A stretch of 48,606 bases of DNA from Thermoanaerobaculia bacterium (lineage in GTDB: Bacteria; Acidobacteriota; Thermoanaerobaculia; Gp7-AA8): the NCBI GenBank assembly GCA_017883265.1, contig JADGNX010000004.1:1-48606 (forward strand), in the 5' to 3' direction. The notes below the pieces were generated by a model. The model made no database searches, was not told where the DNA came from, and worked only from the letters and a program-made list of their open reading frames with translations. A program made the position numbers and the translations under genes. Shown one piece after another: positions 18,405 to 26,880 of the stretch (positions within the stretch are counted from its first letter, which is position 1; every line of letters begins with the position of its first letter).

Positions 18405-19517
18405 TCACGCAATCGAGCTGAATGCGCTGAACTCCTGCTTCTGGGAGTCTGCCACCGCCTTGTAAGTGATCTTTCCCTTGTAGACGTTCAGCCCTTCGGC
18501 CAGTCCGGGATCGCGCGACAGGGCTTCCTTGAATCCGAGCCTGGCGATCCGTCGCATGTAGGGGAGCGTGGCGTTGGTGAGGGCGATGGTGGAAGTCCGT
18601 GGGAGTGCCCCTGGCATATTGGCAACACAATAATGGATGACGCCGTCGACCTCGTATGTGGGATTGGAGTGCGTTGTGGCGTGGGCCGTCTCGACGCATC
18701 CTCCCTGGTCGATGGCCACATCGACGATGACCGATCCTTTCTTCATCTCGTGGATCATGGCTCGGGTGACGAGCTTCGGTGCCGAAGCGCCTGGAATCAA
18801 CACCCCTCCGATGAGCAGATCCGCGCGTCTGCATGCCACTTCGATATGGGCCTTATTGGAGGCAAGGGTGGAAACGCGCCCGGAGAAGATGTCGTCCAGA
18901 TACCGGAGCCGATCGAGGTTCGTGTCGAGAATGGTCACGTGCGCGCCGAGGCCGACGGCCATCTTCGCGGCGTTGATGCCGACGATGCCACCGCCGATGA
19001 TCACGACGTCGGCGGGAAGCGTTCCCGGAACACCGCCGAGGAGAACGCCGCGGCCGCCGTTGGGCTTCTGCAGATAGTAGGCCCCGACATGGATCGACAT
19101 CCGGCCGGCGACTTCGGACATCGGCGTCAGTAGCGGTAGCGAGCCGCCACGGCCAGTGATCGTCTCATAGGCGATTCCGGTGATGTTCTTGTCGAGAAGC
19201 GCCCGCGTGAGATCCGGGACCGGAGCGAGATGGAGGTAGGTGAAAAGGAGCTGTCCGTTCTTGAGGCGCTTGAGGTCGACATCCACCGGCTCTTTGACCT
19301 TGACGATGATCTCGGCGGTGTCATAGACCTCATCGGCCGTGGCCAGAACGGTGGCCCCGGCTGCGGCATACTCTTCATCGGCGAAACCGCTGCCGTTTCC
19401 GGCCCCTTTCTGAACGAAGACCTCATGGCCGTCGACCGTCAGGTCGCGGACCCCGGCCGGAACCATTCCTACGCGGTATTCGTTGTCCTTCACTTCACTC
19501 GGCACGCCGATGCGCAT
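18405..19517 (-). CDS. ald: Alanine dehydrogenase
   Basis: 370 residues from the ATG at 19517, preceded by GGAG. It catalyses reversible NAD-dependent deamination of L-alanine to pyruvate and ammonium. The N-terminal [20 protein letters not shown] and [20 protein letters not shown] match the family; YLHLAP holds the catalytic histidine, and the Rossmann loop is [22 protein letters not shown] (about residues 170-191). [14 protein letters not shown] lies near the C-terminus. Length and order of domains are normal. It is the last minus-strand gene before tetR and is probably transcribed alone. Confidence 0.96.
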   Translation of the reverse strand: MRIGVPSEVKDNEYRVGMVPAGVRDLTVDGHEVFVQKGAGNGSGFADEEYAAAGATVLATADEVYDTAEIIVKVKEPVDVDLKRLKNGQLLFTYLHLAPVPDLTRALLDKNITGIAYETITGRGGSLPLLTPMSEVAGRMSIHVGAYYLQKPNGGRGVLLGGVPGTLPADVVIIGGGIVGINAAKMAVGLGAHVTILDTNLDRLRYLDDIFSGRVSTLASNKAHIEVACRRADLLIGGVLIPGASAPKLVTRAMIHEMKKGSVIVDVAIDQGGCVETAHATTHSNPTYEVDGVIHYCVANMPGALPRTSTIALTNATLPYMRRIARLGFKEALSRDPGLAEGLNVYKGKITYKAVADSQKQEFSAFSSIA

Positions 19518-19690
19518 CTTGTCGTCTCCGTCTGCCTTGATGGCGCACCCGGCGCGCCTTTGCGGCGCGTATTCTAGCGCAGCGGTGTATGCGAATCGCC
19601 GTGCAACTCGACGGCGATTCACGAGGATCCACCGAGTGCATCAATGATGCCCTTCCGAGACCCTTTTTCACTTTGCGAGCGCGGCCGCTG
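19518..19690. other. Intergenic spacer, nothing recognised
   Basis: The 173 bp between ald and the metalloprotease gene hold no gene or clear terminator. The ald promoter must lie here, but no convincing -35/-10 pair is visible. Confidence 0.4.
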
Positions 19691-21166
19691 TCAGTGCCGC
19701 TTGAGCGAGTGTCGCCCTGTGATCGGTGGAGCGGGATCGCCGATGGCCCAGCCGATGTCCTTCAACTGATCGATGGTCAGGTCGACGCCGTGCGAGAGAT
19801 CGCTGTTGATGAACGGCTCCATGAGGAGATCGGGTACAGCGGAGATGTCGAAGTGATAGATCGACGATCCCTGCGACACGGTTGTCGGCGTGAAGACGTA
19901 GAGATTGCCGGCATCGTCGGAGCCGGCCCGAATCACCGTGCGCATCGTGGCGCTCACGCTGCCCGGAAGTTGCGCTTCCAGGAGCGCTCCGTAATCGCGC
20001 ATGACGCTGAACGCCGGGATGGTGATGGTGGAATCGGTCCCTCCCATCGTATTCGGCAGCCCCTCGTCGATGTTGTCGGCGACGATCGCGCCGACGGCCC
20101 CGGCGGTCTGAGCGTTCTTGACCTTGACCGTGAAGTTGCATCCGCTCCGATCGATCAGGGCGATCCTGCCGGCCAGGCTGGCGCTGTTGGTCGGAGCCGA
20201 ACAGCCGAAGTGACCCACCATTCCGCTCGCGTCGGGAGGATCGTTGACGACGACTACCGTGGCGCTGAATCCCGATACCGGCACCGGTCCGCTGAAGTCG
20301 GCGATCTGGCTGAGCGTTTGCCGGGCCACCGCGGAAGGCGAATCGAGGGTCATGACGGGGCCGCTGTGGAGGATCCCTGGGGCGGCGCTCCGGACCCACG
20401 GTCCATCCCAGACCAGATGCCCGCTCGTGCTGGATGCGGCACGCGTGGCGTCGGTCATCTGTGTCCAGTGAAGGCCGCTGGTCCGGTCCAGCATGAAGCT
20501 GTCCCATATGCTTGGATGGCCCGGAGCAGTGACGTTGCCGTTGGCATCGGTCGTCTGGCCCAGGAAAGCGCCTGATCCCGGATCGGTACCTCCGACAAAG
20601 CCGAGTCCATGGCCGAACTCATGGAGCAGGACGATCAGAAGGTCGATGTTGGTTCCGGCATTTCCATCGAGGCCGTAGTACCACTTCACACCGGTGAAGC
20701 AGCCGGTATCGATGGAGCTGTTGAACCGCGCGCTGATGGACTCGGCAGTCGTCGCGCTGAGGTGCTGCCCGGCAAGCTTGTCTCCGAGAGCGATCGGATA
20801 CCAGGTATCGGCGAGCGGCGCATTGGGGAAGCCGGCGACGTAGACCGTCGGCCCGGCGGCGCCGAGCGTGGCGCTGGTGGCGCTGCACGTGAGCGGGTCG
20901 AAATTCGCGCGAATGACGATCTCTACGTTGCTGTTGAGAAGGTTGGACCAGACATCCGCGGCCGCCTTGAACACGTTGAGCCGCTGCTGGCCGAGCGTGG
21001 TCCCCGCGTTGCCGCCGACCGGGGTGACCGCTGTCGTGTCGTTGAACCCTTCGTTGGGGCCGTCGTTGTTCTTGATCGTGATCGTGGCCTTTGCCTCGGC
21101 CACCGAGGGGAGAGTGGCTGCCGCGGCGAGCGAGAGAGTCAGGGCGATCAATGGAAAGCGATTCAT
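19691..21166 (-). CDS. Secreted PA-domain zinc metalloprotease-like protein
   Basis: 491 residues from the ATG at 21166, which has GAGG nine bases upstream; a GTG at 21181 overlapping the previous stop is the alternative. A Sec signal peptide ends near SVAEA. A catalytic-type HEFGHGLGF follows, a HExxHxxG form whose third ligand position is Phe or lies further on. Next comes a protease-associated (PA) domain, with VGHFGCSAPTNSASLAGRIALIDRSGCNF about residues 310-340, and near the C-terminus a Met-turn-like LLMEPF and a matrixin/leishmanolysin-like ending (TIDQLKDIGW). It probably acts outside the cell or in the periplasm on proteins. It is coupled to a small secreted-protein gene upstream. 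Confidence 0.78.
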   Translation of the reverse strand: MNRFPLIALTLSLAAAATLPSVAEAKATITIKNNDGPNEGFNDTTAVTPVGGNAGTTLGQQRLNVFKAAADVWSNLLNSNVEIVIRANFDPLTCSATSATLGAAGPTVYVAGFPNAPLADTWYPIALGDKLAGQHLSATTAESISARFNSSIDTGCFTGVKWYYGLDGNAGTNIDLLIVLLHEFGHGLGFVGGTDPGSGAFLGQTTDANGNVTAPGHPSIWDSFMLDRTSGLHWTQMTDATRAASSTSGHLVWDGPWVRSAAPGILHSGPVMTLDSPSAVARQTLSQIADFSGPVPVSGFSATVVVVNDPPDASGMVGHFGCSAPTNSASLAGRIALIDRSGCNFTVKVKNAQTAGAVGAIVADNIDEGLPNTMGGTDSTITIPAFSVMRDYGALLEAQLPGSVSATMRTVIRAGSDDAGNLYVFTPTTVSQGSSIYHFDISAVPDLLMEPFINSDLSHGVDLTIDQLKDIGWAIGDPAPPITGRHSLKRH

Positions 21167-21177
21167 GATCGTCATCC

Positions 21178-21645
21178 TCACTGGAGCGGCGCCGGCGCTG
21201 CGAGGGGAACTGCTGCGGGGCTGGCTGGTCCAGCGAGGAGCTTCCTCGCGGCATCGATGTTGTCGACGCAGAAGTGGCCGATGGTGCCGTCGGGTTTCCG
21301 AACGATGATGCTGACCATGGAGAAACGCCCCTGAAGATCGAGCAGCTTCGAGCCGGCCGTTCCGCTGGTGACTCGATCATCCGAGCGCCGGCCGAAGAGG
21401 CGCTCCAGGATCTGGTCGGTCGTGATGCTGCGGGCCTCGGGCGAGGTCGATGCCGGCGACGCGGTGCCCGCCGACGCTGCTCCCGGGACTGCGGCGGCCG
21501 GAACCGCAGCGATTGCCGCATTCGCAGATGAGTCAGCCGTACGCGAGACCGATTCTGCGGTCGCGGGGCAATCTGTGGAGTCGCCGAAGAGGGTGGTCGC
21601 GGCAAAGAGCAACGCCACGGGAATCAAAGAAGAGATCAATTTCAT
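21178..21645 (-). CDS. Small secreted protein, partner of the metalloprotease gene
   Basis: 155 residues. A Sec signal peptide (residues 1-21, ending in LFG) is followed by an Ala/Ser/Pro-rich linker to about residue 70 and then a compact charged segment with ITTDQILERLFGRRSDD, a beta-rich core (FSMVSIIVRKPDGTIGHFCVD) and a proline-rich tail. I recognise no family. The stop overlaps the possible GTG start of the metalloprotease gene by 4 bp, so the two are very probably cotranscribed. It could be a propeptide-like inhibitor or chaperone of the protease, but nothing in the sequence proves this. GGAG precedes the ATG. Confidence 0.65.
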   Translation of the reverse strand: MKLISSLIPVALLFAATTLFGDSTDCPATAESVSRTADSSANAAIAAVPAAAVPGAASAGTASPASTSPEARSITTDQILERLFGRRSDDRVTSGTAGSKLLDLQGRFSMVSIIVRKPDGTIGHFCVDNIDAARKLLAGPASPAAVPLAAPAPLQ

Positions 21646-21660
21646 GAGCGGCTCCGTTTT

Positions 21661-21848
21661 AAGAAAGAGTGAAGAGTGAAGAATGAAACGCGGTACCCTC
21701 GTTCACCCTTCACTCTTCCTTTTCTGGTTGTCCTTCCTTGTTACGTTGGTCCTGCGTTGCGCGTTGAAGGGTCAAGCGTGACTATGAAGGGTCAAGGGTC
21801 AAAACGCGTAGTTATTTCACCCTTCACGCTTCACTCTTCACCCTTCCG
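21661..21848. repeat. Intergenic heptamer-repeat tract with inverted arms
   Basis: Almost the whole gap between the secreted-protein gene and tdk is made of 7-bp units: GAGTGAA/GAATGAA near 21667-21687, the complement TTCACCC/TTCACTC near 21702-21718, GGGTCAA near 21769-21803, and again TTCACCC/TTCACGC/TTCACTC near 21816-21846. The first two blocks form 17-bp arms with two mismatches. It resembles the tracts at 4991, 25563 and 38514. Confidence 0.8.
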
Positions 21849-22445
21849 TCACACGGGCATCGTCAGTTGCACGTCCTGGTCTTCGACCGGCTGCGCCTTG
21901 TAGATCTCGTAACAGGCGCGGCAGCGCGCTTCGTAGGAGCTATCTCCGACTTCGACCTGGGCGTTGCCGCCCGAGAGGCGCTGTGAATAGTGGGCCGAGC
22001 CGCGGCATCGGACGCAGACCGCGTGCATTTTCGAGACCTCCTCGGCCACCGCCAGCAGCGCTGGCATCGGACCGAACGGCCTTCGCATGTAGTCCTGATC
22101 GAGGCCGGCGGCGATGACTCGGATGCCGGCGTCGGCCAGCTGCATGCAGACGTCCACCACACCGCTGTCGAAGAACTGGACCTCATCGATGCCGACGACC
22201 TGAACACCGATCTCGACTCGGGCCAGGAGCTGCTCGCTGGTGGGGACGGAAAACGCCTTCAGCCTCCGGTCGTCCCTGGAGACGACTTCTTCGGTGGCGA
22301 AGCGGTCGTCGAGGAGCGGCTTGAAGACTTGAACGCGCTGGCGGGCGATGACCGCGCGGCGCAACCGCCGGATGAGCTCCTCCGACTTGCCGGAGAACAT
22401 CCCTCCGGCGATGATTTCAATCCAACCGCCTTTGTAGGCTTCCAA
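21849..22445 (-). CDS. tdk: Thymidine kinase
   Basis: 198 residues from a TTG start with a G-rich Shine-Dalgarno. It phosphorylates thymidine with ATP in the nucleotide salvage pathway. The P-loop GGMFSGKSEEL (residues 14-24), the Walker B-like GIDEVQFF, the lasso region and the zinc-binding cysteines (CVRC near residue 144 and CRAC near residue 178) are all present, as in type II thymidine kinases. It ends in the heptamer-repeat tract. The ompA terminator lies just upstream. Confidence 0.95.
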   Translation of the reverse strand: MEAYKGGWIEIIAGGMFSGKSEELIRRLRRAVIARQRVQVFKPLLDDRFATEEVVSRDDRRLKAFSVPTSEQLLARVEIGVQVVGIDEVQFFDSGVVDVCMQLADAGIRVIAAGLDQDYMRRPFGPMPALLAVAEEVSKMHAVCVRCRGSAHYSQRLSGGNAQVEVGDSSYEARCRACYEIYKAQPVEDQDVQLTMPV

Positions 22446-22480
22446 GAGACCCCCGATGCCGTAGCGTGGGGGAGAATAAC

Positions 22481-22513
22481 AAAAAGCGCCCCCGCGACGA
22501 ATCGCGGGGGCGC
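22481..22513 (-). terminator. Intrinsic terminator of the ompA gene
   Basis: A perfect 11-bp GC stem (22486-22496 and 22503-22513, loop ACGAAT) is followed on the minus strand by TTTTTGTT. It separates ompA from the downstream tdk, so tdk needs its own promoter. Confidence 0.93.
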
Positions 22514-22541
22514 CGGGAGTGAACAGCTTTCGGACTTGTCT

Positions 22542-23975
22542 CTACGGGATGATGAGTCGAATCACGACACGGCGGTTGCGCAGGCGTCCTTCCGCAGTGG
22601 TGTTATCTCCGACCGGTTCCTGCCCGTCGCGTCCTTCCACCGAGATGCGTGTGGCATCGATTCCGTGGCGGCTGACGAGGTAGTCGCGAACCGCTTCGGC
22701 GCGACGACGGTCGAGGTCGGTGTTGGCACCGGTGTTCTCCCTGCCGTCGGTGTAGCCGATGACGATGGCGGTCGACGACGGTTCCTGCTTCATGCGTAGA
22801 GCGACGTCGTCGAGGATGGCCTTGGCGATGTTGGTCAGGCGCGCGGAGCCAGGCTCGAAATGAATCTCATCCGTGCGAAGCTCCTGAGGCACGTGCGGCG
22901 GTGCAACCGGCGGCGGCGGCGGAGGAGTCGGCGGCGGTGGTGGTGGCGGTGGCGGTACGTAGACTGGAGGAGGCGGCGGGGGAGGAGGCGGGGGCGCCAG
23001 ATGGAAGGGGGTAAAGGTGAGGCCCACCAGTCCGCTCAGGCCGCAGTCATCCAGCTCGGTGATCCGGCACTCTTTATGGTCGTTTCCGAACTTCGAAGCG
23101 TTCCATCGCGCTCCGGCGTTGAGGGCCCAACCGCTGGCGCCGAACCAGTGACGGAAGCCGGTCACGAGGAAGACAGGAGACTTCGCCTTGTGGTCGCCGC
23201 CGTTGTACCAGACGCTGTTGACTTCGCTGATCCAGTTCGTGGCGGCCCAGAAATGAATCGGGACATTGAGTCCACCGTCGAGACGGAGCTCATTCGGGAG
23301 GTCGACGGAGGAGCCGGTGTTGCTGTTCGCGAGGTCGCGTTTCCCCATGACGGCGTAGGTGCCGCTGAGGGTTCCGATTCCGCGGGTGTAGTGCAGACCG
23401 ATGCCATAGTTCGGGTTTCCGGTCGCGATGCCGCTGTTCTTGTCGCCCGTCGGTGCATCGACGAAGAGGGACAAGGCCAGCTTGGAGGTCGACATTGCCG
23501 GATCCATGAGGCCGAACTTGGTGGCCAGATGGAGATCGCCGACACCGCTGTCTGTGAAGCGGCCGATGTAGCGGAAGCCATTGATGTAGCCGGCGCGATC
23601 GCCGCCGCTGTTGGTGATCCGGTCGAAGGGAAGAGAGGCGGAAACGTCCCACCGATCCGTCAGGCCGTATCCGATCGAGGCGTTCAATCGGAAGAGGTCA
23701 TAGCCCATATCGTGAGGTGAGCGGGCGCTCGGTGGAGCGAAGTCGGGGGCCGGTGCGGCGAGAAGGCCCCAGTTGTTGTAATAGATGCCGAACGACCAGT
23801 CACCCCGGTGGAGCGTATCCGCTGTCACCGTATTGAAGAGGCCCATCTCACCAGTAGCAGTGGGGGCGACCGCACCACTCTGATCGGCGAACGTCAGAGA
23901 CTGAGCGAAGGCCCCGGGAACCAGGATCAGAAGACACAGGATTGCAAGGAGTAGCCGATGTTTCACACGCAACAA
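22542..23975 (-). CDS. OmpA family outer-membrane protein with polyproline linker
   Basis: 477 residues. The start is a TTG at 23975, six bases after an AGGAGG, which is a very strong site. A signal peptide ends near PGAFAQS. Residues about 30-310 form a beta-barrel or porin-like region with repeated aromatic strands. A linker of about 40 residues is made mostly of runs of proline with a few Val/Tyr/Thr. The C-terminal OmpA domain (from about residue 355: EIHFEPGSARL, then GYTDGRENTGANTDLDRRRAEAV) holds the Asp and Arg that bind peptidoglycan diaminopimelate. It should link outer membrane and cell wall. Its own terminator follows. Confidence 0.9.
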   Translation of the reverse strand: MLRVKHRLLLAILCLLILVPGAFAQSLTFADQSGAVAPTATGEMGLFNTVTADTLHRGDWSFGIYYNNWGLLAAPAPDFAPPSARSPHDMGYDLFRLNASIGYGLTDRWDVSASLPFDRITNSGGDRAGYINGFRYIGRFTDSGVGDLHLATKFGLMDPAMSTSKLALSLFVDAPTGDKNSGIATGNPNYGIGLHYTRGIGTLSGTYAVMGKRDLANSNTGSSVDLPNELRLDGGLNVPIHFWAATNWISEVNSVWYNGGDHKAKSPVFLVTGFRHWFGASGWALNAGARWNASKFGNDHKECRITELDDCGLSGLVGLTFTPFHLAPPPPPPPPPPVYVPPPPPPPPPTPPPPPPVAPPHVPQELRTDEIHFEPGSARLTNIAKAILDDVALRMKQEPSSTAIVIGYTDGRENTGANTDLDRRRAEAVRDYLVSRHGIDATRISVEGRDGQEPVGDNTTAEGRLRNRRVVIRLIIP

Positions 23976-23993
23976 TTCACACCTCCTAAAAGA

Positions 23994-24023
23994 TTCGCAC
24001 CGTACCGTCAGGCGACCTATAAT
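23994..24023 (+). promoter_or_regulatory. Candidate sigma70 promoter for the Omp85-like gene
   Basis: TTCGCA (23994-23999) and a perfect TATAAT (24018-24023) are 18 bp apart, in the 119-bp divergent gap. An 11-base match to the TetR operator sequence (ATGACCGAGCG, 24022-24032) overlaps the end of the -10 box. Confidence 0.45.
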
Positions 24024-24094
24024 GACCGAGCGTAACGCGATACAAAACGTGTGCCAAACGGAGCGACCAATCCTTCGTTAAAGACTTGAACATC

Positions 24095-25351
24095 ATGAGT
24101 TTACCACAACCTGAGCCTCGCAGCCGCAGATCCTGTCGCGTGGAGAATACGCTTTTGACAATCCGGATAGCTGCCCTCGTATCTCTTCTCTGTCTCGCCG
24201 TTCCTCCGGTTCTCCGTGCCCAGGAAGCGACCCCGCCGAGTAGCAGTGGAAGCCGCGACTCGCTCCCGTATGTCAACCTCTATCTCCCCGAGGGACAGGC
24301 CAGCGTCCGGCTTCGTAAATTGATCCGGAATGTGCTTTTCGAGAGCCAGATCGATTACAAGTTTGTCACCGGCGACATCTCGACCTTCCTACGCTATAAG
24401 TACTACGCCCGAGACTTCACATATAAGATCGCGGTGTTCGATAGCATCGGCTTCTCCGGCGTGCAGAGCAGCAGCCTCGATTTCGACCGCGTCCGCGGCG
24501 GACTGCTTCTCTTCGAGCTCCCGAGGAACTACAACGAGCGCTACTTCCTTCTTCTTCAGGATGACCGTTTGACCTTCGGCAACAGCGCCGACGCCGACAA
24601 CCGGAAGAACAACATCTATACGAAGATCGCGTACCAGTACGGGACCCCCTTCGACGAGCGGATGAACGCCATCGTCGGCGAATCGCGGGGCCGCATCACG
24701 CCGGTTCTCACCGCCTTCCGGGAGATCGGTCCGCAGAAGACGGGCATCGCGCTCGCTCTGACCGAGTCGGCACGGCTGGCCACAGGCGACTACCGCTACA
24801 CGAAGGTGGAAGGGGAGGCGCTGCGGCGCTGGGACACGACGCCTACCTCGTTCGTCGTGACTCGATTCCATCTCGGCACGATCCTCGGCAAGCAGGATCT
24901 CTGCGCTCTGTCCACCCCCCCGGCCACATGCATCGGCAAGACGATCGCTCAGGTCGACCGCTATAGCGTGCCTCGCTACGAGATGTTCAAGCTGGGCGGG
25001 CGCGACGCGCTGAAAGGCGTCAAGGATGATTCGAGCCTCGGTACGGACGAGCTTCACCTGACCAATGAGTATTTCGTTCCGGTCTTTCGCAACCGCGACT
25101 TCCGCAGCTGGATCCTGCACTGGAACACGCTGTACGGCATCGGCTACCTCGGCGTCGGCAACTTCGGCTTTTCCGCCTCCGATGTCGTGAAGAGCAGAAC
25201 CGCGGTCGTCGATGCAGGGCTGGGGACCGAGACAAGCCTGACGGTGCGCGACTTCGAAGTTCTCGTCAGCGTCATCGTGGCCAAGCCGTTTCACGCCCCG
25301 GACAATCTGAAAGGAAAGTCGATCCGCTTTTCCATCAAGACAGTGCGGTGA
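24095..25351 (+). CDS. Omp85/BamA-type beta-barrel protein without POTRA domains
   Basis: 418 residues from the ATG at 24095; a TTG nine bases upstream and a GTG at 24140 are alternatives. A signal peptide-like segment ends near VLRAQEA. There is no room for POTRA domains: strands begin at once. The C-terminal half carries the hallmark FKLGGRDALKGVKDD, corresponding to the R/K-G-x loop motif of BamA/TamA barrels, then alternating aromatic strands (LTNEYFVPVF, WNTLYGIGYLGVG) to the C-terminus. Such lone surface-antigen-type barrels have unknown partners. It is transcribed divergently from ompA. A small possible gene overlaps its 3' end on the other strand. Confidence 0.68.
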   Translation: MSLPQPEPRSRRSCRVENTLLTIRIAALVSLLCLAVPPVLRAQEATPPSSSGSRDSLPYVNLYLPEGQASVRLRKLIRNVLFESQIDYKFVTGDISTFLRYKYYARDFTYKIAVFDSIGFSGVQSSSLDFDRVRGGLLLFELPRNYNERYFLLLQDDRLTFGNSADADNRKNNIYTKIAYQYGTPFDERMNAIVGESRGRITPVLTAFREIGPQKTGIALALTESARLATGDYRYTKVEGEALRRWDTTPTSFVVTRFHLGTILGKQDLCALSTPPATCIGKTIAQVDRYSVPRYEMFKLGGRDALKGVKDDSSLGTDELHLTNEYFVPVFRNRDFRSWILHWNTLYGIGYLGVGNFGFSASDVVKSRTAVVDAGLGTETSLTVRDFEVLVSVIVAKPFHAPDNLKGKSIRFSIKTVR

Positions 25352-25557
25352 GCACTGGCCTGGTGCCCGTCGGCCCCCTTCCCCTCGGGGACTGAGCGAA
25401 CTTCGCTCGCCGTCGGCTCGTCCTCACTGCCCGTGGCCTGGTGGTGGAGATACACACGGCGCGTGAGCAGAAGGAGGGCGGCCACAAGTACGATCATGGC
25501 GGTCATGGCAGCCAGGCGGCGAAGCATGCTTCCAGAGCTTCGCAACCGACATGCCAT
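25291..25557 (-). CDS. Possible small membrane protein (doubtful)
   Basis: An open frame of about 88 residues from an ATG at 25557. It has one strong hydrophobic helix (around MIVLVAALLLLTRRVY) preceded by basic residues, which suggests an inner-membrane anchor. Against it: no ribosome-binding site, the 5' end abuts a heptamer-repeat tract, and the last 20 codons overlap the Omp85-like gene convergently. No family was recognised. Confidence 0.25.
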   Translation of the reverse strand: MACRLRSSGSMLRRLAAMTAMIVLVAALLLLTRRVYLHHQATGSEDEPTASEVRSVPEGKGADGHQASAHRTVLMEKRIDFPFRLSGA

Positions 25558-25562
25558 AGAAA

Positions 25563-25597
25563 GAGTGAAGGGCGAAGAGTGAGGGGTGAAAGTGAGG
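25563..25597. repeat. GGGTGAA-type heptamer repeat tract
   Basis: Units GAGTGAA, GGGCGAA, GAGTGAG and GGGTGAA follow each other with 7-bp spacing. The tract lies about 25 bp before the zinc-binding dehydrogenase start. Confidence 0.75.
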
Positions 25598-25621
25598 TGA
25601 CGCTGCATCTACAATGAAGCG

Positions 25622-26650
25622 ATGAAGGCGATCGTGATCCGCGAGCATGGCGGCTTCGAGAAGCTCGAGGCGGCGGAAGTGCCGGAGCCTCTCCTGGCTC
25701 CCGGCGAAGCGATGGTTCGAGTTCGCGCCGTTGCGCTCAACCATCTCGATATCTGGCTCCGGAGGGGCGTTCCGGGCCACAAGTTTCCACTGCCGATGAT
25801 CCCTGGTTCGGACGTCAGCGGCGTCGTCGAGTCCGTTCCCGCGGGGAGTTCGTTCGCGCCTGGCGACGAGGTGATCGTGGCCCCGGGCTACTCCTGCGGT
25901 CATTGCCAGGCTTGTCTCTCGGGGCACGATCCCCTCTGCCTTCAGTTCGGAATGTTCGGCGAATCCCGCGACGGGGGTTGTGCCGACCGGATCGCGGTTC
26001 CGGCCAGGAATCTCCTTCGCAAACCGGCGCGACTCTCCTTCGAAGAAGCGGCGGCGCTACCGCTCGACTTTCTCACCTCGTGGCACATGTTGATCGCACG
26101 AGCGGAGCTTCGGCCGGGCGAGACCATTCTCGTGCACGCCGGTGGATCGGGAGTGGGCAGCGCAGCGATCCAGATCGGCAAGCTGTGGGGCGCTACTGTC
26201 TATGCCACGGTGGGCTCGCCGGAGAAAGCCGCTCACGCCCTCGAGCTTGGTGCGGACGCCGTCATCGAGTACCGGACGGCCGACTTTCTCGCCGAGGTGA
26301 GGAAGCTGACCGCGAAAAGGGGAGTCGATATCGTCGTGGAACATGTCGGCGCCGACACGTTCGAGCGATCGGTTCGCTCGCTGGCCCGGGGCGGACGCCT
26401 GGTCACCTGCGGAGCGACCACTGGCTCCGACGTGACCCTCAACCTGAACCTGCTCTTTTTCAAACTGCTCTCGATTCTCGGCTCTACGATGGGTAGTCTC
26501 AGCGAGCTGCATGAAATCATGGGCCATGTGGAAAGAGGGCGGCTCCGCCCGGTAGTCGGGCGCGTTCTTCCGCTCGCAGCGGTGGCCGACGGACATCGCC
26601 TGCTCGAGGATCGAGCCGTCTTCGGCAAGGTGGTCCTGACGGTCCCCTGA
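25622..26650 (+). CDS. Zinc-binding medium-chain dehydrogenase / quinone reductase-like
   Basis: 342 residues of the medium-chain dehydrogenase/reductase superfamily. The structural-zinc loop is complete: CGHCQACLSGHDPLC, around residues 94-108. The usual catalytic-zinc cysteine is absent; the equivalent position reads NHLDIW, as in a subgroup that reduces quinones or enones. The Rossmann glycine motif is HAGGSGVGSAAIQIG (about residue 170). It therefore probably uses NAD(P)H on an unknown carbonyl or enone substrate. It is a single-gene unit, followed by a GC-rich palindromic stretch. Confidence 0.87.
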   Translation: MKAIVIREHGGFEKLEAAEVPEPLLAPGEAMVRVRAVALNHLDIWLRRGVPGHKFPLPMIPGSDVSGVVESVPAGSSFAPGDEVIVAPGYSCGHCQACLSGHDPLCLQFGMFGESRDGGCADRIAVPARNLLRKPARLSFEEAAALPLDFLTSWHMLIARAELRPGETILVHAGGSGVGSAAIQIGKLWGATVYATVGSPEKAAHALELGADAVIEYRTADFLAEVRKLTAKRGVDIVVEHVGADTFERSVRSLARGGRLVTCGATTGSDVTLNLNLLFFKLLSILGSTMGSLSELHEIMGHVERGRLRPVVGRVLPLAAVADGHRLLEDRAVFGKVVLTVP

Positions 26651-26699
26651 GGCGCCAGGACTGACCAACACTTCCCAAACGCATCCAGTCTTCCACCAC

Positions 26700-26825
26700 C
26701 GGAAGAGGCTGGGCGCGGGCTCGGGTCTCGGGCCGGGGAAAGGCACCTCGGTCAACTCAGGCAAACAACGTCCAACCGAATGATCCCACCGGGGGCCCGC
26801 GCCCGACCCCGACCCCGGCCTTTTC
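26700..26825. repeat. GC-rich hexamer inverted repeat, diverged relative of copies 1 and 2
   Basis: GGGCGCGGGCTCGGGTCTCG near 26711-26730 faces GGCCCGCGCCCGACCCCGAC near 26794-26813, giving an imperfect GC palindrome with a T-run after it (CCTTTTCG). It shares the GGGCNC hexamer composition of the 1-230 and 1800-2075 elements but not the inner CGGGATTGATA arms. The rest of the 230-bp gap to mutL (26651-26880) is unremarkable. Confidence 0.5.
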
Positions 26826-26880
26826 GTTACACTCTAAGAGACGAATCTCAGACTTCAGCTTCAAGAATCATCGACTGACC

